NCBI RefSeq assembly: GCF_009389715.1
Contig: NC_052397.1
Location: 15,386,129-15,450,128, forward strand
DNA from: Phoenix dactylifera
Taxonomy: Eukaryota; Streptophyta; Magnoliopsida; Arecales; Arecaceae
Length of the DNA stretch: 64,000 bases
Direction of reading: 5' to 3'
The translations under genes were made by a program, and so were the position numbers. This document shows positions 1 through 13,099 of this stretch, one piece after another. The stretch's first letter is position 1. Each line of letters begins with the position of its first letter. The notes below the pieces were generated by a model. That model saw nothing but the letters and a program-made list of their open reading frames with translations. It did no database searches and had not been told where the DNA came from.

Positions 1-2416
1 AGAGGATCAAAGAAGCGAACCTTGTCTTGCTAAGCAGGTGACTTTGGAAGTCAGGTTTCAAGAGATTGTATGATTTGCCGGAAGGAGACTATAAGAGTTA
101 TTGCTATATCATGTGTAGACGGGGTTTACTCTTCATCTGTAATTAGGATGTTTGCTTTTAACTTCAAAATCAGCCACGGATGTCTGGAATATGGCATGTT
201 AATCCCCACCTGGATGGACAGCGATCATAGATTTTGTAACTCTTTAGAGAGGCCTGTATGTAGACTTGTTTGGTCCGCGGGAAGAATTTTCTCTCTCTGA
301 TATTTTTCTTAGGAAGCTGATGCCTGGGAAAGTGGTTTTTGCATGTTTGGTTGGCCACGAGAAAATGACGCATTCCAAAGTATTTTATGTTTGGTCGAGC
401 ATTGACTTTCTAGAAAGTTGTGTAAAATATTTGTTATACCTTTTAATAAAGCGAAAAACCTTACCCACATTCTATCTAAAAGCTTAAGGGCACTTTTGAA
501 AAAAAATTTACCCCAATTTTCAGTTGGTGGGAATTGGACTTTTGCATATCCCATATAAGTTTTTCTTTCCTATGAAATGTGGAAATCTTATTTCGAAGGA
601 AAAGCTACTTTCTCATTTTTCTTCTTTGAAAACTCAAACCAAACACGAGGCATTTCTCCATTTTTCCGTTGACCACACTTTTCCCCTCTTCTCTTTCTGT
701 GAACCAATCAAGTTCTAAGAGAAATGATTGGTTTGATGCCTTTGTCTTGGGAATAAGCTTAGTGGTAAGGAATGCTATGAGTTTGCTTCCTTTGCTGGTT
801 CATGTAAGTTATTCACTTTATGGGGATTCGAACATTTGGAGATGTATGACTTTTCTCTTTTATCATATTAATAGTAATTCACAGCCACAAATTGAATTGA
901 ACAAGAAAACTCATATTTTCTAGTTTTAAAGCATAGTTTAGTGGTATAATGAACCCAATCCTCTTTTATAGTTGGTTCATCAATCCTCGGATTAGATAAC
1001 TAACTCATCATCCATATGTACAACCAACATTACCACAATTTCATCTGTGACTGGTAAGGAAGATATTGCTGGCTATTAATCATTCCACCAGTTGTTGTTA
1101 TCAATATCACCATTTGTTGCTTTGTGCAACCTTTCAAGTGAGTATTGCTTACTTTAGTCAGGGTTTCAATCAAACATGGCTGGACATGGACATAATGCTA
1201 ATATCATGGGAGTTCCCGTGTGAAAGAAACAAAAAAAAAAAGACAAGCTCAATAGATGTTGTAATCTCTTTGGATGCCCAACAAATTGCTGGCTGATTTC
1301 AACTTTAAACATCTCTCTGTTGTGGCTGGTTTCTTAATATTGTGCTGAAGATCAAGATACACAGGCTCTTAAGGGCTCATGTTTGTGTTTTTGGGTGAGA
1401 AGAGAGGTGGACTTTAGGAATTTTGATGGATTGTCTATGAAAAAAAAATATGGTAGTTAAGTGAAGAGGTTTGGTTTTTGTTGTTATGGAACCTTTGATG
1501 AAGTGTAAAGAATGATCAATAGAACTGACATTAGATGATCAAACTTGCTCTCATAATTTTGTTTATTGAATGCTACACTATCTTGTTTAACATATTTAGT
1601 TGCAGAGAGCCAGTTGAAAAATGGATGCAGTCATATTACCTATTCATAAACTGCACTGTAATCCTGGAAGAGCATTGACACTGCAATTGACTGCCTAATA
1701 TGATGAAAGTTAGTTGGATTCATGGTGGAACTGATAGTGTATAAGTTCTGACAAGGTCACTCTGCTTGTTTATCCTATTTTTTTCTATATTATGATTCTG
1801 ATTCATTGCAGACATTCTTGACCATTAACAGTTCTGGAGGACAATGTTGACCATTAACAGCAAGCAGGATAGTAAGAACCCTAAGATTTAATCGAGTTCT
1901 TTAGGCCATTAGAGCTTTTGTTTGGTTGTAGAGTAGGCCATTAGAGTTTAGGTGCCCTCTAAAGTGAGTTGTGAAACAAGACTAAACTGCTTGTCATCGA
2001 GACTAATTGTGTTGATATTGCCCTTTTTCTTACAAAGCCTGAGGATTGTCCACCGAGCATCAGAAATAGCTTTCGGAGTATAAAATATCTTAAGATCCTT
2101 CAGTGACTTTTATTTCTCTGTGGGTTATATACACTGTAGCAGTGATGTGTATTAACTCACAAAGTATGGCTGATTTAGCTGAGCTGTTGAGCTGGATCCC
2201 TAATGAACTTAAAAACACAACTTCTGAATTGTATTGGCATATTATTTTTCTGTGTTTTGATGGCTTTTCTTCAATAGAAAGTTAAAAAAAGCTTCACTGC
2301 AGACGTGCTATTCTTATATCTGTCCTTTTTTATGGTAAGTCTCTTGGAATTTGTTACACATGTATTTAACTTGTGACTTCTGAAAGTTTGTTACTATATT
2401 GGCTTGTCAACTGTAG
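1..2416. other. Upstream non-coding region and probable SPIRAL1-like leader
   Basis: No open reading frame here has recognisable homology or length. The stretch just before the SPIRAL1-like start reads like an intron acceptor (pyrimidine-rich, ending CTGTAG at 2411-2416), so the 5' leader is probably spliced. A GTAAGT donor at 2335-2340 would give an 82-bp leader intron, but the leader exon itself cannot be fixed from sequence. The first 1.5 kb could also hold the 3' end of a neighbouring transcript. I see nothing specific in it. Confidence 0.4.
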
Positions 2417-2420
2417 AAGA

Positions 2421-3892
<1,472 letters not shown>

Positions 3893-6800
3893 TGGTATTC
3901 TTGCTGTTTACAACCGCGAGAATGTCAGAAAATGTTATTGCTATTGAGCAGTTGTTCAAAAAGGACAATATTTGCAAATCGTAGTCGGTAAAAACTCTTA
4001 TTATGTATTATATAGCTTCATGTGGGAAATGTTTTTGGTGGGGGCTTTGCTTGACCAAGTGACTGGTTCTGTGACAAGAAACATTGCTATTAGTCTGTCC
4101 TTTCGAGGAATGTTTCCCTAATTCTGTTTCCATATTGTCAGAACTTTGTTTCTACTTTGTTTATGGTTTTTTTTTTGTGTTAATACATGTAATGAATCAT
4201 TGTGAAATGGCTGATGATATGGATGCTTCATATGTCGGGGACCGTGAGACATCACCCTAGGGACTCGACAGGTGGATCATCCATTTTCTGCAAACTGTGT
4301 GTTGCCTATTTTTTTCACTATTCTTTTACTTGCCAGTGGGCGTTAAAAGCATTCTGAGTTTCCTTTTCATTCTTTTTCCTTTTGAGAGGCCATTCTGACA
4401 TTTTTTTTTTTTTTTGCCAAACTCTTACCGCAAAACAGTGCTCAATAAAGCATTGGCTGGGTGATGCGGTCCGCTAAAAAGTACTGTGCTGATTCCTGTC
4501 TTCTTTCGTGATAGCATCATTGGAAAATTGGAGTGCTAGGATTATTTTTTCATGCAAAAAAATTGGAAAGCTATTATTTGGCAAAAAAAATTATTGCACA
4601 AATACGTCAATTTTTATGCAAGTTTAAATGCGATATGTAACAAATTTTAGTTGGTTGATGAAGAAATTGTTGCACATGGTCGAACACTTATATGCAATTA
4701 ACTATGTTTTGGGTGCAAATAATGCTCACTCAGTACTTAAATTTTGTTCAATGTGGTGCAATATAGTAATCATCATAAAAATATTTTAATAGAAAACATT
4801 TTATTGTAACCCAATTGTAAAAATCAATATGCAGTTGAGGTTTATGAAGATAAAAGCGCCGGACTTTGGTGCTAGCCAAAATAAGAAAAACGTAGAGGGG
4901 TTATATGTAATTTGAAAATCATATAACCCTTTTTTTGGCCCCTTTTTAAATCAGAAAAATGGCAATGACACTTTGTAATTTGTGTAGCTTCCCAATATAT
5001 ATTAACTATAAATATTAAATAAGATTAAAAAATTTATAGAGAAGTTGCATAGCTGAACAATAAATGAAGAAGAAGAACAACAACAATAATAATGATAATG
5101 ATAATAATAATATAATAATCTTCTCCTATTCCTTTTTTATTAACAGTTGCACTGTGAGGATCCGTGCAGACGTGTATTTAGTTTTATATTAGTTATTTAC
5201 TGGATAGATCTTGAATACTTATATAATATCAAAGAACTCAAATAATACCTTTTGGTTAATCATTTTGGATGAAGTTCTAGACTGTTACATGCACCATCAA
5301 GAATAATTGGCTATGAGCTGTGTATATCAAATGAACTAGATCCTTTACTCCAGCATGGAGTCTCACAATTTAGTAAAGACACATGCTCTTCACTTGTCAT
5401 GGATCTTCCTACTTTTCACGTGGGTTACCTTGCAACAGATTCTTATGCAATGACAATTGAATTGCCATCACCAGCCAATTAATAAATCTATTTTATCTCA
5501 TTTTCACATTACATTGCCCTTGCAATCTTAAATATTGTGCTCTTGCATGGTTTCATGAGCAATCATCTTTTGTTGCATGGCTGTACCTCCATGAACCTTC
5601 ACATTCTGGATTTTGTTTTTTTTTTTTAATTTCTGTAAAAAGAATCACGGTAGGGAGAAACACTACTAGAATGATGCAGAGTAGAAACCCAAAAAGAAAA
5701 AAAAATTATAACAAAAAAATCTCAGAAAATATTCTCTAAAGCTCAAATCCGAAACCTCCTTCAATGTGAGGAGGGATGCAACCACTATACTGTAGCACAA
5801 TTACTACTAATAAAAAAGCTTAATTTATGATTCATTTTTTATATTTTCAATTATATAATTTAGAATATTCAAAATATTTTGGATGATGCTAGTGAATTAG
5901 TTTGTTCCATTAACTTTAGTATTGGAACATTTTTTGTTTCTTGAGCAATGCACTAGAACGCTTAATTATGTATCCTTCGAACTAGTTGATTGCCCTATCC
6001 ACATTTTTTCCCTTCCATTTTGCCATCTATTATGTGCAAGTTGTGGATGAATTTTACTCGTTCAATATTCAAATTTGATTTTTAACACCTAAATTGTCTA
6101 TTGAGTGTGGTGTGCACCATCTTGGATGATGGATCCGTGGGTCACCACTTGGGTTTCCTTCGCTCAGTCGAACACATGTTCAAGCATTGGTTTCCCATCT
6201 AGCCAATTTTTTTTGGACAGTTCGAACATTTTGGCCTTCCATCTTGTTTGGCAAAGTTTTGCATTTGTGATAGAGCTATCAATCATCAAATCCCTGTAAT
6301 ATCTACAAAGGTTTATGGAGTCTCAGTATGTCAGGATAACCAACGACACTAACAAGACAATAGTGCCACTTGATTGTATCAGTATGCATGCACACATGTA
6401 AAAATTCAATTGTTTCCAGGTAAAAATAGATTAAGAAACATGACTAAATAATCCATTTTTTCCAAAAAAAGTTAAATGATGTGATTTTTTTTTTAAAAAA
6501 AAATATAGTTCATGATCAGAGTTCACCACCTTAATAAACACCTTGATCAAATTCAGATGTTGGATAACAACAAACAACAGTTCACTGCCATAAAACTAAC
6601 CAAAAGCTATAATGTTACTATCTAGTGCAAGGTTTTATATATTTTGACCATCTTGCCTTGTTGGAAGATGTGACTGGAAGCCCCTCTTGGCCCCAACATC
6701 CCTGTCAATGATTAAGACATATACAAACACAAGATTGAGAGGTGACTTGGACAAATACCCTATAGATGTATAACAATATGCATTCTTGCATCACCTTTGA

Positions 6801-7186
6801 ACTTTCAGAAAACAATTTCTTTTGTGCATATTATTTACAGAATCAGATTAGTTTCTAGTAAGCAGAATAATTGCTTTTTATTGGAAAAAATGATACAGAG
6901 TCACTGTCTAATATAATCATGAGAAAAATTGAAAGAAATAATCTTTGTCTGCTAAAAGAACCACTTGTAACAAATAAAGGGGGTATGCGTACATTGGTAT
7001 CCCCCAAACAATTTGGGATTTCCACCTTTTACCTATCATGATTTTCACCGTATTGGAAGTGCATCCTGCATGAAACTCCCTTGTGTCACCCTTACTTCTT
7101 GGTGCAGATTAACATCAAAGGAATACTGAAATCGATGATTACCTATGAACAGTGCCCTCCAAATACCAAAAAGTTAACGGTAAGCC
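3893..7186. other. Intergenic DNA between convergent SPIRAL1-like and GONST3 genes
   Basis: The two genes converge here, so both 3' UTRs lie within this stretch. No coding region is supported. It is AT-rich with homopolymer runs. Around 5640-5815 is a degraded interspersed-repeat-like segment (it resembles common plant repeats ending in a line about accepting or missing columns of short direct motifs), too decayed to classify. Confidence 0.5.
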
Positions 7187-8299
7187 TCATTTTGGGTCTT
7201 CTGAAACATGTTTTTCAGTTGAATCGGTCTCCATCTTTTGCATTTCCAGCAATTGCTGCTGCTCCTCATCATCAACTGGGGCCTTGGTTTCGTTGTTGGT
7301 TGCCTTGGCCCTGGTGGTAGACTGCTGGTAGAGGACGCCACCAGACATGCATATTAACAGACCAATTGTTCCCACCAGGGTGGAATGCTTATCCCATATG
7401 ACCAAATTTATCACAACAGTCAGAAGCTTGTTCACGATTCCAAGCACCGTGAAGCCTGTTGCTGAGATTACCCGTCTGCAAGAGAACCCAAAGAAGGATA
7501 TGGATAAACCGAACAAGCATGACAGAGCCACAGGCAAAACCACGCTGATGGAGTACCAGTCAGATTCATCAGAGATCTCATGCTTTATCTGCTTCAGCTC
7601 TCCCATTATAAGCAGCTCCAGGGGAAACAGCATCAGTGCTTCCAGGTTGTTGTAGAGCACCAGGCCCCATGTGTTAATCCCTATGGTCATGACGACATGC
7701 TTAATATATACGAAATCTATCGACATGCTTGCAAGATAGGCTAAAGCCCAACTATACGCAGTCACAGTGAATTGGTAATCGGTCAGGACATAGATCACAC
7801 TGCCTCCAAAGATTGTAGCAAGGGAAATCCATGTCCGAAGCGAAGGCAATGGCTGCTTCAGGTAGAGTGTCTCTCCAATGGCTACAAATATTGGAACAGC
7901 AGAACGGAACACAATGAAAGTATCCACGTTGGCATGGAGTAGTAGTTCACTATTTGTGAAGAGAGAGAGGTAGAAGATGATAGCAGCAGGTAAGAACTTC
8001 AACATGGTCTTGATGTCAAGGGGGTCGTGGTGCACAAGTTTCAGCCATCCGCATGTTAGAACTCCAAATGCACTGGTGAAATATTGCAAGGCAGTCAAAG
8101 CACCTGGGTACGGAAATTTTGTGACTGCCCATTTGTTGATTATGGAAAGGAGTGATGCCGATAAGCAGTAGCCAGCAGCTACCCCATATACCGATGCTTG
8201 CTGTGCCAAATTTACTAGTTTCTGATTCCATGTCACCTCATTTTCTGATGCGGAAGAAGCTTCATCTGTAGCACTCGAAGAATTGTCCTTCAGAGTCAT
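7187..8299 (-). CDS. GONST3: Golgi GDP-sugar transporter, GONST3/GGLT1 type
   Basis: Nucleotide-sugar transporter of the drug/metabolite-transporter superfamily. Arabidopsis GONST3, renamed GGLT1, is a Golgi GDP-L-galactose transporter that supplies galactose for the pectin rhamnogalacturonan II. The protein is 370 aa, the family's usual length, and lies in a single uninterrupted exon. A polar, Ser-rich cytosolic N-terminus (1-35) is followed by about ten hydrophobic helices from VYGVAAGYCLSASLLSIINKW (around 37-57) to residue 325, then an acidic Glu/Gln-rich tail. Conserved blocks: FPYPGALTALQYF (62-74), HANVDTFIVFRSAVP (122-136), GLVLYNN (212-218) and the nucleotide-sugar-binding motif GIVNK (287-291). 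The ATG follows a splice acceptor (minus-strand TTGTAG, 8315-8320) by 15 bases, so this start is firm. Close resemblance to GONST3 rather than GFT1/GONST4 supports the subfamily call. The exact substrate is inferred from the family. Confidence 0.93.
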   Translation of the reverse strand: MTLKDNSSSATDEASSASENEVTWNQKLVNLAQQASVYGVAAGYCLSASLLSIINKWAVTKFPYPGALTALQYFTSAFGVLTCGWLKLVHHDPLDIKTMLKFLPAAIIFYLSLFTNSELLLHANVDTFIVFRSAVPIFVAIGETLYLKQPLPSLRTWISLATIFGGSVIYVLTDYQFTVTAYSWALAYLASMSIDFVYIKHVVMTIGINTWGLVLYNNLEALMLFPLELLIMGELKQIKHEISDESDWYSISVVLPVALSCLFGLSISFFGFSCRRVISATGFTVLGIVNKLLTVVINLVIWDKHSTLVGTIGLLICMSGGVLYQQSTTRAKATNNETKAPVDDEEQQQLLEMQKMETDSTEKHVSEDPK

Positions 8300-8461
8300 A
8301 GTATCGTTGGATATCTACAACAAATCAGAAGTTGCTTGACTTCAAAAATGAACATATGACAAAACCAAAGTGAGCAAAATAAAACAAACCAAAAGGAATT
8401 CTAAGGTTTCTCGGTGCTGGGATTCATTATACAAATAACATATGGCACTTGGTATTTTAGA

Positions 8462-8750
8462 GCCTGTTTGGTATTGCTTTTCTTTTCTGATTTTTTTTGT
8501 TAGAAGTCCGAGAAGAAAACTGAACTAGACTGAACAAATATGTATGATAAAACCCTCTTGTTTCGTAAATTGTTTGTCAAACCTTTCAGGATTTTGGCAG
8601 CAAAGATTTATTGCTTTCAGAAAAAGTGAAAATAAAAGCAAGGAATAGCAAAAGTTCAGTGCAAATGTTATCTCCATCAACAATCTCCAATGTGATATTG
8701 CATCAATTTATTGGGAAACGAAAATATAAAAATTATACCACCAAGCAGGC
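8462..8750. mobile_element. MITE-like element with imperfect terminal inverted repeats
   Basis: The left end GCCTGTTTGGTAT is mirrored on the right by ATACCACCAAGCAGGC (8735-8750), giving imperfect 13-16 bp inverted termini around about 290 bp of non-coding AT-rich DNA. The GCCTGTTTGG end is typical of hAT-like plant MITEs. I could not find a clean 8-bp target duplication, so this is probable, not proven. Confidence 0.45.
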
Positions 8751-10862
8751 CATTAATAGATTAGCATGCTAATGTGAAATACTTAATACTTTAAGCTTTA
8801 ACACAATTTACTTTCAGCTTAAAACTAAACGAACTATACAAATATTGACCCAAGATAACTTAAAACACAATGAAATGATGTGAGGTAACTTGCCCTGATT
8901 TATTTTATTTCATTTTCTTTTTTTTTCATTTTTTCTGATTTTTTTGTCCAAAAACCACCAATATTAAAACTTTAAAAGTCTACCAGGCGGATTGAAACCA
9001 AAACTGAATTTTGAAATCTTGGTGTCGTTGTGTCATGTCTTGTCCTTTCTGGAGGAATCTTTAGCAATTTCCTAGGTGAGTCCAGAATCAAAATTCTGGA
9101 ACATGGACATGAAAACAAGTAAATCAGCAGGAGAATTCCTCTGTGACACTGGTTTGATTGGGGCCTCTGATACTAATCTCTCTTTTGAAAGTACACCGCT
9201 TAAAAAATAATTTTCCTTAAATAACAAGAGTAAAGATATAGAAGCATTTCCCACAGTCTACGCAGATAGCTGAACTGCGTGCAGCTAAAAGCTTTCAATT
9301 AAATAGGCTGACAGTTGAAGTGACCTCTTCATATCCTAATAGTCTTATTCCCTTGCTTAGCACCTCTAAAACTTGACACAAACTTCAGACTTCGTGAAAT
9401 TTACGAAGGCTGAAAAACACTTGTTATGGAGTAAACCTAGTTCTGCAATTCATAGAGAAACATCAATAAATAAAAAAATAATCAAGAACAATAGCAAAAT
9501 GGTGCCTAAAAGCATCACAGGGAGATGATAATGCTTATACCTGCAATGCACTCAGAACCTTTAGAAATTAGCTGATTAGTAGATTCAGTGGCATGTATAA
9601 GTAGGTAAGCAGAAAGTATTGTCGCCAATAACAAGTTAAAAATATCAGGTTGATATTTCTGTGCCGACACTGGATAAACAGATCTTGTAGAGACAGAGTT
9701 AACGAACAAGAAAAAATAATTGGAAAACACGGCATGTTAAAAACATCAACCTAACAATTGATGCATGCATGCAAGCATAAAATCAAAGTTAACAATGTAG
9801 CAAGAGAAAAATAACTAGAACTTAAACAAGAAAAGCTCTATGTGAAAGGTGGAAAATTTAAGAATAGAAGAGCTACATGAAGAAATACAAATTTAGATAC
9901 ATTAGAATTATTTGTGGAAGATATATAGAGGGGAAAGAAAATTCCAGAACAGAAGGATGGAAATGAAGGATTTAAGTGTTGGTGGCAAGGATGGTGCCAT
10001 CCAGTTGAAGGGACAGCATGTGGTCAGCCATGCTGGCACATTTAAATGCAGATAAAAAAACAGAAGAAAAGGGGATCTCGACCCCTTTTGGCTCAGAACT
10101 GAGCAGTATCAAGCTGAATTAATCCTTACAGGACAGGCATGGTTCAATGTACAGTTTGATACGGTGTTATACCCTGCTCGATAAATGCATGCATGCCACT
10201 TACCAGCACCAGCCCAGTGCAGTTCAGCACTGTTGGCATGGATTGGCACTCTGATCCATGTCAAATGTAGAAACAATAAGGTCCTTCCTTGCCAGTTAAA
10301 CAGTCATAATTGTTTTTCATGAGTTCAAATCATACCTTCAAACAAAAGCCTTCCTGTAAAGTCTAGTCCCTCTGCAGTCTCTAGAGCAGTCCAACCACGG
10401 TAGAGGAACAGATGTTTGTAAAGTGGAAAGAATATAATTTTCTTAAACTCTGGTGGTGTTACAGTATTTGGTTCGAAGCAGTTTACATCATCCCTATCAG
10501 TACCATTTCTCTTTTACAGGACAACCAGATGAACTCTATTAACTTTTGTGCTTTGTTGCAGATTTTCAAGCTAGAAAAGTGCACGGTAGAGCAGAATCAC
10601 TGAGCTATTGAGAAAACTAGAAGAACATAGAGTGCCTCTGTAAAGAAATCTGCAAAATCTATATCCACAGAACATCAGTATCAAAAAAATTTACAAGCAA
10701 GCGGATATCAAAAATCTTCCAACAGATTTTTCTCAACTACATTATAGACACATACAAATATAATTTTATAAGAAAACCGCTAGCAATCCCAACACAAATA
10801 CACAGACACACACATAATAAACATATTTATGTACACGTTACATTTTGAGCAGTAAGGTACAA

Positions 10863-10890
10863 TATTATATATATATATATATATATATAT
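10863..10890. repeat. (AT)n microsatellite
   Basis: A run of about 14 AT units in the GONST3 leader intron. Confidence 0.9.
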
Positions 10891-12830
10891 GAATCTATTA
10901 CAATAATTAAAACAGGAGGGAAAATCTTGACATACAATATTTCAAAGAATGTGTTGTCTGATATCTTCAAGTTTTGCACTCATTTTAACATTCCATTTCA
11001 CATTAACTGTCTACATGAAGCAAATAACAAGAGTACCATAATCCATGAATAACTAAGTGTTTTAGTATACACCTGTCTGTGAAGTGAATATGTGATAGTG
11101 CCTTCTATGTAATAATTGGCACATTACAAACTGTTTGGATTACTTAATGAGGCCAAATAGCAAGCATTGAATCAGTCCTTTATTTTACCTTCTATTGGAA
11201 ATGCTCATTTGATTTCTTGCAAAGAGAATTTAAAAGAAAAAATAAAAGTATAAAGGTTTCCATGCAGATAAATTTGATGCTAACAACATCTGTTAGCCAG
11301 TGTATTTCCCTCTGAAGTTTCTAGTGAAAAATAAATTTTTAGTAATTCCTGTGTTATCATGCTTTCCCGCTCTTCAGTTTGATATCATCTTTGAGATGGC
11401 AACTGGAATGTCGTCTAATTAAAGATCACCTATTTTACTTGCTCTAACTATAATACTAACACTTCCAGGCAAGAAAACGTTGAGTTTATCTGAAATTTGT
11501 TTCCTTTATTTCTTATGAAACAACATATCTTATCTGATTCTAAAAATAGATATGATGTCTGTTAGACCAAAAAAGTTTTTGGTTTATTGATATCTGATCT
11601 GCTGACGATTACTTTATTGATAATGTCTCTATGGAACTTTATGCAAGTTGCATGTTATATATCTTCTTTATAAATTTCTTCCTTATCCATACAGTTATCC
11701 TCCTAACCTAAATCTATTTTGTCTAAAATCTTTATGGCCAGGGAATACCATCTCATAGATGAAAACATCTTTCTCCCCTTTTCTCAATTTATCTTTTAAA
11801 GTTTAAACATGCCAAATTGTCCCTCTCAACCATAACATTTTTATATTGAGGTTACGCAATGTTTTGTCCAACCTCTATTGTTCATTTTATATAATTAATA
11901 TCCCTGCCATGTGATTAAATCTTATGCTCCTAAGTTGCACAGACCACTGCATGTCAGCAGGCTCTAAGTTGACCACTCTTTTTTCCTTTTCGCATTTCTT
12001 TTTGCTGAATATGGTTAATCTATGGCATCTCACTTGTGACGAATTATTCAGCATTACTGCAAAAACAAATACTTATGCATCTCGAAAGCTGACCTCATTG
12101 TCAAGCCAGATGCCCTTTCCTTTATTTTTGTCATGCTTGCTTGGATGACCTATAGCTTAAGATCGATAATTAGCATTTCTTTAGAAGGTCATACAAAATC
12201 ACCGGAAATCAGCATTTTAATGTTTAGTCATGCCAACTCGCAAAATTCAAACAATATATAAAATCGTTGACAAGGAAGCAAAAAGAAAACGTAATAAGAA
12301 TCACATGACCTAAGAAGTAATAAGTCAATAAATATGTTTTAACTAAAACCAGTCCATTTTTGCATCACACTTACATTTCTCTATTTTAGTTTGTAGCTTA
12401 AAACATGTAAGCTATCAAAACCATCTGACCTTGCCTGCAAACCTAACATCAAAGTTTTAACTACTTCTTATCCATATCAAAAAATGAACACATACCAAAC
12501 CAGCCACCACAAGAGAAAACTTTTAACCAATTGTTTAAAGAATAAAAAGAAATCTCCAGTACTCGATGCGAGAATTAGCACGGACGCAACTAAGAAAAGT
12601 TCTAAACCTAGATTTAATCGATTACCAATTCTTGCACTTTGGTAAATAAATTGAAGTACGAAATCAAAAAAAATTCCAGCTCAATAACTCAGAAAATCCA
12701 TTGAAAATGGTCTTTTTACCACTAAATTCCTCCGAAACAGCCAAAAATCCAGCTCAAAAACGAATTTTTACTCTTAGATGGAACTTAAACTTAATCTAAA
12801 AACAGAGGGCTTAATAAAAGGAGAACTCAC

Positions 12831-13084
12831 GGCGGTGCTACATTTGAGTCAACCCGTCTCCCGATTTCCTTCTCTGAGGCTCCTCCGATTCCAACAGCGG
12901 ACCTCTTCGTTCTGAAGCGCCCCCACTTCGCCTCTAGAACTCGGGAGCGAACGAGATTGGGATTTGGGGGCGATGGGGATCCGGATTCCGGAGGCCCGGA
13001 ACTGGAACCCAGAGTTCGGATGGATGGCGCCGAACAGCGAGTGTGCGTATTCGACTCTCTTCACTCTGTTAGTTGTGGGTCCCA
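12831..13084 (-). promoter_or_regulatory. GONST3 5' leader exon (approximate 5' end)
   Basis: GC-rich block ending in a consensus donor on the minus strand. Its transcription start is unknown. An ATG at 13082-13084 (minus) would open a frame running to 12849, so transcription probably starts inside this block, downstream of that ATG. The leader then carries a single short upstream ORF (12838-12843) shortly before the splice, plus 15 bases after it, before the main start. Confidence 0.5.
12838..12843 (-). promoter_or_regulatory. AUG-stop minimal upstream ORF (ATGTAG) in GONST3 leader
   Basis: On the minus strand the leader reads CTCAAATGTAGCACCGCC then the donor. This is a start codon followed directly by a stop, seven bases before the splice site. 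After splicing it would lie about 22 nt before the main ATG. AUG-stop elements can stall ribosomes; AUGUAA in Arabidopsis NIP5;1 responds to boron. Confidence 0.5.
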
Positions 13085-13099
13085 TCTGAGTATACCCCA

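Larger units (their letters stand above)
8315..12830 (-). other. GONST3 5'-UTR intron (4.5 kb)
   Basis: On the minus strand a consensus donor (GCC|GTGAGT, junction at 12831/12830) and an acceptor (TTGTAG, junction at 8315/8314) bracket AT-rich DNA without coding content. Leader introns are common in plant nucleotide-sugar transporter genes. The GC-rich block immediately upstream fits a leader exon. Inside are a MITE-like element near 8.5 kb and a short AT run near 10.87 kb; otherwise nothing recognisable. Confidence 0.6.
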
